A stretch of DNA of 28,470 bases from CAZELM01 sp964512995 (GTDB taxonomy: Bacteria > CSSED10-310). The stretch is taken from the NCBI GenBank assembly GCA_964512995.1, contig CAZELM010000052.1, forward strand, positions 1 to 28,470, given 5' to 3'. The notes beneath the pieces are model-generated. The model was not told where the DNA came from. It did no database searches and saw only the letters and a list, made by a program, of their open reading frames with translations. The position numbers and the translations under genes are program-made. Shown here in pieces: positions 7,841-14,151 of the stretch; the first letter of the stretch is position 1; each line of letters begins with the position of its first letter.

Positions 7841-8791
7841 ATGTATTCGTTAGAGAGCTTAAAATGTAACAATTTTTTGAAATTTGGTTTTTATCAATCA
7901 TTTGTAGCTATTACTGTTATCATGATGTTTCTTGTTGTTTATTCGGTTCAGAGCGATAATCAAAGCTATATAAATGGCAAAGTAATTCCTAACTTATATC
8001 AATATAGCGGTGATTATCTAGAAATATTTTACAGAAACCATAATATGACTGATCCTTTTAGAATTACTAGAAACTCTAATGGAACAAAGCTCATTTTTTC
8101 TCCAATTTATCATGAGAGCAGGATAACGATAGTTTCATTGAAAGATGGAATCAAAACTCTAATTCCATCAGCTAAAACTTCTTATCTTGATGATAATGAA
8201 GAATTTGTTGCCTGGATAGATGATCCACAAAAAGGAATTAGATTTAGAGGTGGTGAGCAAAAAGATTTAGATCCATTTCAAAAGATTGGCTTTGATCAAG
8301 GTAGCGTCTTTTTTTTCGTAAGAACTGAAAAGGGTTGCGAAATTTATAAAACTATTGATCCCCAAAAAGTAATTGCATCGAGTTCATTCTTTCCCGATAG
8401 TATTTTTTATAATAAAGGGGAAATTTATCTATTTTCAGGTGAAATTCGAGATCCTCATAGCATTCAAGTTGGGATTATTTGTCAAATTTTTTTAGTAAAT
8501 GATCAACGGTTAGAATTACATGATGAAATTCATATACCTCGCCCAAAAGCATCAGCAAGCATGTATTACGTTGAAGATGTTGATCCATGGTCTGATAACA
8601 TTTTACTAGTAGACGTTATAGATTATAAAGCTGATATTTTATACCTTTTTAATCTGAAAAATAAAGAATTGATAAAAATAGGGCAAGCTAAAGGCAGAGC
8701 TTTTTTTTTAAAGCACGATATTTTAGGTCAATGGTTAAACAAAAATGGTGAATTTAGTCCTAATATCATGAAAAATAATGCTAAAGACTGA
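7841..8791 (+). CDS. putative exported immunity protein for family A' tip, beta-propeller-like
   Basis: A 316-residue protein. ATG at 7841 is chosen because AGGAG at 7831-7835 lies 5 nt before it; the frame is open from 7805 but without a better site. The N-terminal hydrophobic run (FVAITVIMMFLVVYSV, about residues 22-37) is a signal anchor or signal peptide. The rest is homologous to the gene at 2228-3139: VIPNLYQYS, KDGIKTLIPSAKTSYLDD, EFVAWIDDPQKGIRF, VEDVDPWSDNILLVDV and FFLKHDILGQ. Repeated beta-hairpin units suggest a propeller. It is very AT-rich, unlike the Rhs core. It is inferred to protect against the adjacent tip, probably outside the cytoplasm. It carries about 15 extra C-terminal residues compared with its paralogue. 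Confidence 0.75.
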   Translation: MYSLESLKCNNFLKFGFYQSFVAITVIMMFLVVYSVQSDNQSYINGKVIPNLYQYSGDYLEIFYRNHNMTDPFRITRNSNGTKLIFSPIYHESRITIVSLKDGIKTLIPSAKTSYLDDNEEFVAWIDDPQKGIRFRGGEQKDLDPFQKIGFDQGSVFFFVRTEKGCEIYKTIDPQKVIASSSFFPDSIFYNKGEIYLFSGEIRDPHSIQVGIICQIFLVNDQRLELHDEIHIPRPKASASMYYVEDVDPWSDNILLVDVIDYKADILYLFNLKNKELIKIGQAKGRAFFLKHDILGQWLNKNGEFSPNIMKNNAKD

Positions 8792-8938
8792 CAGTTTGAT
8801 CGCCGCGATCAGTGTTTTGTAGAAATTCTTTGGCTTTGAGCCGTGTTGCTGTATTGACGCGAAATGACGGCTGAAGCCTGTTAGCTTATCGACTTCCATT
8901 AGCAGTTGCTCGATACGTATGGACGGCATACTGGCATC
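8792..8938 (-). pseudogene. Tn3-family transposase (TnpA) remnant
   Basis: Read on the minus strand, about 49 residues (DASMPSIRIEQLLMEVDKLT, then GFSRHF and FYKTLIAAI) match the TnpA segment that normally reads RI-DLLLEVDRWTGFTRHF. Everything else of a transposase of nearly 1000 residues is gone. The remnant runs right up to the stop of the immunity-like gene on one side and to the junction element on the other. With the serine recombinase at 9162 it suggests that a Tn3-type element once inserted here. Confidence 0.65.
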
Positions 8939-8941
8939 GAT

Positions 8942-9031
8942 GGGTAAAATTAAACAAATAGGGGAAAATCCCCATAGGAAATATTCCGGTCTCTCATGTG
9001 TGTGTCGGTCGAGTAGAAGTTCACTAAAAAG
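8942..9031. repeat. cassette junction element, copy C
   Basis: About 90 bp, matching copy B along its whole length. It holds a perfect dyad GGGGA-AAA-TCCCC, then CATAGGAAATATTCC (GGAA/TTCC dyad), GGTCTCTCATGTG and GGTCGAGTAGAAG followed by TTCACTAAAAA. Here no Rhs fragment follows, so this may be the right end of the array. The differences from copy B in the first dyad fall on both arms and keep it pairable, which hints at selection on a hairpin. Confidence 0.8.
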
Positions 9032-9161
9032 GAACATTAATTGATCACGTAAAATAAAACCGAATACGGTTGATTTCTGGATATTCATTTTTTAAACTAA
9101 AAATACGTTTTTCAGGTTTATAGGAAAATGACATTTTAAACAGTCGGATTCGGATGAAAAA

Positions 9162-9809
9162 ATGAGCGAAAAAAACAGTCAGGTGAGTTCGGAACGCAAA
9201 CCCAAAACCGTCGCATATTTGAGAGTCTCCTCCGGCCAGCAAGATATCGGCAGCCAGAAGCTGGCATTGCATGACTACGCGCATCGGAATGATTTGAAGA
9301 TAGACGAATTCATCGAGATCGAAGTATCATCCCGGAAATCACAAAAGGCCAGAAAAATAGATGAACTGATCGAGTGTCTCCATTCAGGAGATTTGCTATT
9401 GGTTAGCGAGCTGTCCCGGCTCGGCCGGAGTGTGGGGCAGGTGATCCAGATCGTGGACGCGCTGATCAAAAATGAAATCCGGTTTGTGTCAGTGAAAGAA
9501 TCAATCCGGATCAATGGCCGACAGGATATCCAGACGAAAACGATGATCACGATGTTTGGGTTGTTTGCCGAGATCGAACGGGATTTGATTTCCGAGCGAA
9601 CCAAACAGGGGCTTGCAGCGGCAAGGCAAAAAGGGAAGATGCTTGGCCGGCCAAAGGGTAGTGGTAAGTCGATGCTGGATCAGCATAAGCCGGAAATTGA
9701 AGCCTTACTGAAAAACGGGAGCCCAAAAACGTTTATTGCGAAACGGTATGGAACTTCCGTGACGAATCTGTATAAGTGGATGAGGAAACATGGGATTCCG
9801 AAGAAATAA
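9162..9809 (+). CDS. serine recombinase, resolvase/invertase family
   Basis: A 215-residue small serine recombinase. It shows the catalytic motif YLRVSSGQQD (nucleophile Ser23, with Arg21), the active-site ELSRLGRS (Arg86 and Arg89), the long E-helix region AEIERDLISERTKQGLAAAR and a C-terminal helix-turn-helix (SPKTFIAKRYGTSVTNLYKWM). Length and motifs are normal and the gene appears intact. ATG 9162 is the first usable start; upstream purines (GGATGAAAAA) may serve as binding site. It may be the resolvase of a lost Tn3-type transposon, given the TnpA remnant just upstream. The 130 bp before it (9032-9161) is AT-rich with two TTTTAAAC copies (9090-9097 and 9134-9141) and could hold its res site, but I cannot define one. 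Confidence 0.92.
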   Translation: MSEKNSQVSSERKPKTVAYLRVSSGQQDIGSQKLALHDYAHRNDLKIDEFIEIEVSSRKSQKARKIDELIECLHSGDLLLVSELSRLGRSVGQVIQIVDALIKNEIRFVSVKESIRINGRQDIQTKTMITMFGLFAEIERDLISERTKQGLAAARQKGKMLGRPKGSGKSMLDQHKPEIEALLKNGSPKTFIAKRYGTSVTNLYKWMRKHGIPKK

Positions 9810-9821
9810 TAGAGTTCTGGA

Positions 9822-10827
9822 ATGAAGATCGCGGAACTGAAGAAATTGCTCAAGGCGGGTGAATGGAACGATGTCGAGTTCAAAGAGGCTCGATCAGCGG
9901 TTCCAAAATCCGCATTTGAAACTGTTTCTGCGTTTGCAAATACTCATGGGGGTTGGCTGGTGTTCGGCGTATCTCAGCATGATGAAGGCTTCGATATCTC
10001 CGGGGTTGAAAAAGCGGATAAAGTTCAGAACGATTTTCTCTCAGTCCTTCATGCCGACGCCAAGATCAATCATGATGTGCAGGTAACCGAGCAAAAACTG
10101 GACATCGACGGCAAATCGATTTTAATCTTTCAAATCTCCGAAAATCCACGCACACGGAAACCGGTTTACCTGGATGGCGATATCCGACGCACTTTTCTGC
10201 GGAAAGGCAGCGGCGACTACAAGGCACAGATGCAGGATATCGAACGGATGTTGCGCGACGCCGGCGTAGACCGATGGGACAGTCAGCCGTTCGATCGAGT
10301 TCCGTTTAAGGACGCATTCCATTCCGGCAGTCTGCGTTGGTATCGAGACCGCTTCCATCAAGTCAATTCCGGCTTCGATCCCAATCAATCGGATCGAGAC
10401 TTTCTTTATCACTGGGGTTTCCTTTTGAGACATGGAAAAGGATATCTTCCGACACGGGCGGCTATTCTGCTCAATGATCGGTCAGGAAAGGCTTTTGAAT
10501 TTTTTATCCCTGAACTGGACAAAGAGGTGGACATGGCTTCCGACCTCATGAAATCCATGTTTGGCGAAGCTATGGAAGTATCCGACAAGTATCCGACAAG
10601 TTACCCCGGAAGAAGCCTCTGTCTTGCGATCCGCTGTGAATCCAGCTTCAAGAGCCGCGCTTCAAAAGAACTGTGGTTTTCGAAATCGAGAGCATTTTAT
10701 GGATGCGGTTTTGAAGCCTCTTCTCAATAGAGGTTTATTGGAGATGACCATCCCTGATAAACCTCGTAGCAGCAAGCAACGGTATCGGATAACCGGCGAA
10801 GGACTGAAAATAATTTCAAATTCATGA
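9822..10827 (+). pseudogene. AlbA_2/Schlafen-type DNA-binding protein with RecG-like C-terminus, frameshifted
   Basis: The 9822 frame encodes an AlbA_2 domain in residues 1-130 (DVEFKEARSAVPKSAFETVS, FANTHGGWLVFGV, RRTFLRKGSGDYKAQMQDIERM). At about 10580-10600 sense passes to the +1 frame, which encodes the usual winged-helix end (RQVTPEEASVLRSAV, NREHFMDAVLKPLLNRGLLEM, IPDKPRSSKQRYRITGEG) and stops at 10827. The unshifted frame runs on as nonsense to 10730. The HATPase_c_4-like middle of this family (N-REALINA-HRDY) is missing after RAAILLNDRSGKAFEFF, so there is also an internal deletion. It starts 12 bp after the recombinase. Such proteins are common in accessory and defence islands; this one should be inactive. 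Confidence 0.8.
10577..10598. repeat. perfect 11-bp tandem duplication
   Basis: AGTATCCGACA occurs twice in a row inside the AlbA-type pseudogene, right where the reading frame changes. Removing one copy does not by itself restore the frame, so a second small change is needed to explain the break. Confidence 0.8.
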
Positions 10828-10831
10828 GTGC

Positions 10832-11267
10832 AGGAGACGACAATCTCGTCAGGTATTCGAAGTGATTTTTATTCTGTTGTCGGCATGTTTTTTTGATAGT
10901 GAAGGCTCTTTCAATAAACCGTTCGCCCTTTTCGGATTTGCTTCCGAAGCTTATTTTTCTGGTGATGACTGCGTGGCGGAGCGCTCGTTCTGCTGCATTA
11001 TTTGTCGGTTCAATGTTCGGCTCTCGGACAAATGTAAACAGCATATTCAGCTTTTTGATCGTTTTTCGCGCTCGTGTCCGGAGTGTCTTGTTCGATGAAT
11101 CTTCATTCTCGATGCATAGCTGTTTTATCTCCGATTGGATCGCAGCCGCCCGATTCTGCCATAACTCTTTTTCGATGCTTTCTTCTCGATAAATGTGCCG
11201 TTCAATTTCACATGCCTGATAGCATGTCCCTTGAAACCGCTCCCTGACGGTCGCAGCAATGAGGGAA
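10832..11267 (-). pseudogene. IS66-family transposase C-terminal remnant
   Basis: Minus-strand frame with the IS66 DDE-domain end: FVREPNIEPTNNAAERALRH, AVITRKISFGSKSEKGERF, TCRQQNKNHFEYLT. It stays readable upstream (QACEIERHIYREESIEKELW, RTRARKTIKKLN) to about 11267, where no start exists and a stop follows. The N-terminal two thirds, the accessory IS66 genes and the terminal repeats are absent. It ends beside the broken AlbA-type gene, in opposite orientation. Confidence 0.85.
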
Positions 11268-11296
11268 TTGACATTATGATTCCTTTAAACTACGTT
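11268..11296 (+). promoter_or_regulatory. possible sigma-70-type promoter for the LTXXQ protein gene
   Basis: TTGACA at 11268-11273 is a perfect -35. After 17 bp comes TACGTT (11291-11296), a poor -10 with three of six matches. The gene's strong ribosome binding site is 37 bp further on. It overlaps the edge of the IS66 remnant. Tentative. Confidence 0.3.
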
Positions 11297-11347
11297 AGCC
11301 GATTGGTGATAGAATTGAACATCAGAACCAGGAACGGAGGTTTTTTC

Positions 11348-11914
11348 ATGAAAAATCTATATTTACTGCTTATGTTATGCCTGACATTCAGTGCGTTCAC
11401 TTCTACAGCAGATGCCCAATGGTGGAGTGACAAGGAATTAGCTGGAAAAATGACACTTACGGAAGCTCAGGCCAAGGAATTCGATACATTGCTGACGGAT
11501 TTCCAGGCGAAGCGGAAAGAACTGCATGTTCAGGCGCAAAAGGCTGATGAGAAGATCCGGGAAATGTTAGGAGCGGAAACATTGGATGAAAAGGGGATCA
11601 CCGATGCCGTAAAAGAATCCGGTAATCTGCGTGCACAGATCATGCAGGAAGAGGTCACCATGAAATTGGCCATTCGAAAAGCATTGAAACCTGAGCAGTT
11701 GAAGACATTAGTCACGGAACGGCCGGGAGTATTCTCCAAACAAGCCAACTGGATGAAGACATCCACTCCAAAAGGTTCCGGCGGTAAACCCGGAGAAATG
11801 AACACCTGGCGGATGAAAGAAAAATCAGACGGGAAGTCCAGTCCGACTGAAAATCAAAAAACGAATACAAAGAGCAATATCAAACCGACCGATTCCGACA
11901 AAAAACCAGAATAA
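11348..11914 (+). CDS. periplasmic LTXXQ-motif (Spy/CpxP-like) protein
   Basis: 188 residues. ATG 11348 is set by CGGAGG ending at 11340 (7-nt spacing) and by a clean signal peptide (NLYLLLMLCLTFSAF then TADAQ). A longer open frame from 11195 overlaps the IS66 remnant and is discarded. Two LTXXQ-like motifs, LTEAQAKEFDTLL and LKPEQLKTL, frame a helical, charged region, as in Spy/CpxP and heavy-metal-resistance periplasmic proteins that bind unfolded or metal-stressed proteins. The C-terminal 50 residues are polar and disordered (Lys, Ser, Thr, Pro). No cpx-type sensor genes are adjacent, so the stress it answers is unknown. No clear terminator follows. Confidence 0.75.
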   Translation: MKNLYLLLMLCLTFSAFTSTADAQWWSDKELAGKMTLTEAQAKEFDTLLTDFQAKRKELHVQAQKADEKIREMLGAETLDEKGITDAVKESGNLRAQIMQEEVTMKLAIRKALKPEQLKTLVTERPGVFSKQANWMKTSTPKGSGGKPGEMNTWRMKEKSDGKSSPTENQKTNTKSNIKPTDSDKKPE

Positions 11915-11979
11915 TCGGTATCTGAATATTTTCTGCCGTGTCATTCCTGGGGGAACACAGAACATTTTGCTAATCCATA

Positions 11980-12678
11980 TTATTCCGTTGCTGGTGTATC
12001 AGCAGGCTCCGGGCTGCGCTCTGAAGGTTCATTTTTTAAAGCATATTTCTCCAGCAGTTGGGTAATATTGCGAAAACCTGATTCTCTGGCCATATCGAGT
12101 GCTGTTCTGCCCGTATCATCCACAATAGACAGATCAGCTCCTTTTCGCATCAACATTCCCCCTATTTCGTCATATCCACTTTGAGCGGCCAGGTGAAGCG
12201 GTGTGACGCCGCCCGTCGCTTTGATATTGATGTTGGCTCCCTTTGAAATCAATAATCGTGCGACCGCTGTAAAATTTCCTTTCACCGCATAGTGGAGTGG
12301 CGCCCATCCTTCTTTTGTCTGAACATTGGGATCCGCCTGATGTTCCAGAAGTTTTTGCACAATATTTTTATATCCACGCTCAGAAGCCGCCTGAAGTGGC
12401 GTGAACTCCTCCTTAATTTTCAGATTCGGATCAGCCCCTTTATCCAACAGCAATACCGCGATATCTTCCCGGCCTTTTGCCGATGCATTGTACAGGAGTG
12501 TAAATCCATTCTGGTCCATCAAGTTTGGATCTCCGCCATTTTCCAAAAATGCAGCAACCTGCTCGGTCAGCCCATCCGTCACCGCCTTAATAACGGGATC
12601 ATTTGTTTTATTGTTTCCACACGCCCATAACACGAGCAGCATACTGAGTGCGATCGCAACTGGACCTAATCTTCTCAT
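11980..12678 (-). CDS. ankyrin-repeat lipoprotein
   Basis: 232 residues. ATG at 12678 is preferred over GTG at 12684 because AGGGAGG (12687-12693) lies 8 nt before the ATG but only 2 nt before the GTG. The N-terminus is a lipoprotein signal (VAIALSMLLVLWAC, lipobox LWAC). About six ankyrin repeats follow, for example GFTLLYNASAKGREDIAVLL, GWAPLHYAVKGNFTAVARLL and GVTPLHLAAQSGYDEIGGML. The tail is Pro/Glu-rich. It is probably anchored in the outer or inner membrane facing the periplasm and mediates protein contacts. It is convergent with the LTXXQ gene, 65 bp apart. The partner is unknown. Confidence 0.88.
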   Translation of the reverse strand: MRRLGPVAIALSMLLVLWACGNNKTNDPVIKAVTDGLTEQVAAFLENGGDPNLMDQNGFTLLYNASAKGREDIAVLLLDKGADPNLKIKEEFTPLQAASERGYKNIVQKLLEHQADPNVQTKEGWAPLHYAVKGNFTAVARLLISKGANINIKATGGVTPLHLAAQSGYDEIGGMLMRKGADLSIVDDTGRTALDMARESGFRNITQLLEKYALKNEPSERSPEPADTPATE

Positions 12679-13123
12679 CCTCACCGCCTCCCTTTACATA
12701 TCTGTCTTGTTCAAGCTCGACTTTCGCTATATCAGTGAACATTACCATCATGATTACGATAGGCAAAGCAAATTCAGTCTACCAAAAATTTTCCATCCAT
12801 CTCAAGAACACCTGTTCCGATGACTATGATACAATCTCGATAAATGAAAATCGGGTCATGCGATGCACCATAAAGTGACCTGCGCACGAAGAATTTTCCG
12901 GGGTTATATTGACCGGACACACGGTTTCCGCTAGATCTTAGAAACGTGTCGGATGGAAATTCGGTCATTCCGAACAATAATGACTGAGTCTGGCTTTAAA
13001 CGACGGACAGTAGTTCTCGGTAATGAATGGATGGATTTCATTTCTATGACAGTTATCAACTGACCACCCGCATACCATGAGGAATATCCAGAACGCCCAA
13101 TCTGGTAATGCGCTGGAGAAGAT
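12679..13123. other. 445-bp divergent intergenic region
   Basis: Lies between the divergent ankyrin and rhodanese genes. It presumably carries both promoters, but no convincing -35/-10 pair, operator or RNA structure stands out. The short open frames here (for example 12774-12977 and 12931-13281 on the minus strand) show no domain, signal or ribosome binding site. Confidence 0.5.
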
Positions 13124-13618
13124 ATGAAGCGATCGATATTTGAAATGATCATCCTGATAACAATCTCAATTTTTGCTGGACTGATTGTGAATGCCTTCTC
13201 ATCGAACGGCATTCCGTTATTTGGTAACTGGAATCCCAATCTCGGATCTGTCAATGCCGGTGGTCCTTGCAAACCGTCCACAATCGAGATTACGGAAGAT
13301 CAAATCACCAGTTTATATTTAAGTCTTTCAACATTATTTGTCGATGCACGAACACCGGACGATTATGAGGAGGGGCATATCCCGGGAGCGATTTCATTTC
13401 CAGTCGGTGCTTTTAATGAACGGATTCCCCAATTTTTGGAGGAATATCCGAGAGACAGACAGATTATTGTGTACTGCTCGGGTATTGATTGCCATGATTC
13501 CCATGATCTCGCCAGCCTCCTCAAGGAGCAAGGGTATCACGATGTATTGGTGTATACTCGGGGTTTTTCCGGCTGGATTGCAGAACAACGATCGGTACAG
13601 ATAGGACCCACACCATGA
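13124..13618 (+). CDS. membrane-anchored rhodanese-like protein
   Basis: 164 residues. ATG 13124 follows GGAG (13115-13118) by 5 nt. Residues 5-25 form a single membrane anchor. The rhodanese domain (about 55-158) has FVDARTPDDYEEGHIPGAI, the active-site loop VYCSGIDCHDS with the likely catalytic Cys118, and GFSGWI at the end. A further Cys123 in the loop is unusual and could form a redox pair. The family moves sulfane sulfur or acts on thiols; the anchor places the domain outside the cytoplasm. It overlaps the next gene by ATGA, so the two are translationally coupled and likely work together. Confidence 0.88.
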   Translation: MKRSIFEMIILITISIFAGLIVNAFSSNGIPLFGNWNPNLGSVNAGGPCKPSTIEITEDQITSLYLSLSTLFVDARTPDDYEEGHIPGAISFPVGAFNERIPQFLEEYPRDRQIIVYCSGIDCHDSHDLASLLKEQGYHDVLVYTRGFSGWIAEQRSVQIGPTP

Positions 13619-14112
13619 CTTTTCAGCGAATCATGTCTTTCGTTTTTCGGCTATTTGCAGGTGGCATTTTTATCTGGGCCGCAATCCAAAAAATACAAGT
13701 TCCCTGCGAATTGGCAATGGATATCTATCATTACCAGTTAGCACCTGCCTATGTTATCAATCTTGTGGCAATCGTATTGCCCTATATTGAATTCATTCTC
13801 GGCATCGCCCTCATCCTTGGAATCGCTCCGCGAGGCGCTGCTCTTGGTATCAGCGTCATACTGATCTTCTTCATCGTACTGCTCAGCATCAACCTCGTGC
13901 GGGGATTAAATTTTGACTGTGGTTGTTTTGGCTCCGCCGAAACAGATTGGTGCCAGATATTCGGGAAATGGTTCCAACGCAATCATCCGGATCTCGCTCC
14001 CACAACATTGGCACGTGTCCGCATCGGGTGTGACGTCGTTCGGGATATTATTTTCCTGTTTTTCAGTGTCGGTGCTTATGTGTTATCCAATCCGCGCAAC
14101 AAATCAAGATAA
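13615..14112 (+). CDS. MauE/DoxX-family redox-associated membrane protein
   Basis: 165 residues with four hydrophobic segments (about 5-25, 45-65, 70-95 and 140-158). The Cys pair in NFDCGCFGSAETDWC follows the third segment, as expected of the MauE family. MauE-type proteins are linked to disulfide chemistry of exported proteins, and DoxX relatives to thiosulfate/quinone redox. The start ATG overlaps the rhodanese stop (ATGA). The pair may relay sulfur or disulfide redox across the membrane; this is inferred from gene order. The gene is convergent with the giant sensor gene, 39 bp away, with no obvious terminator hairpin between. Confidence 0.82.
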   Translation: MTFQRIMSFVFRLFAGGIFIWAAIQKIQVPCELAMDIYHYQLAPAYVINLVAIVLPYIEFILGIALILGIAPRGAALGISVILIFFIVLLSINLVRGLNFDCGCFGSAETDWCQIFGKWFQRNHPDLAPTTLARVRIGCDVVRDIIFLFFSVGAYVLSNPRNKSR

Positions 14113-14151
14113 ATCCCACCCAACAGAAAAATTCATGCTGTTTATGCTCTG

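Noticed and set aside
8942..9031. Junction element as the terminal inverted repeat of a Tn3 transposon
   Set aside because: All three copies are in the same orientation, are much longer than a 38-bp Tn3 end, and two of them lie with no transposase relic beside them.
4834..9088. Minus-strand peptides across junction elements B and C are similar (SELLLD-H-H)
   Set aside because: The similarity is explained by DNA identity of the element; flanking residues do not match and copy A does not keep the frame.
10577..10598. The 11-bp duplication as sole cause of the AlbA-type frameshift
   Set aside because: Removing one unit leaves the downstream frame still out of register.
12774..13281. Minus-strand open frames in the 445-bp gap (12774-12977, 12931-13281)
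   Set aside because: No recognisable domain, no ribosome binding site, and the second overlaps the rhodanese gene.
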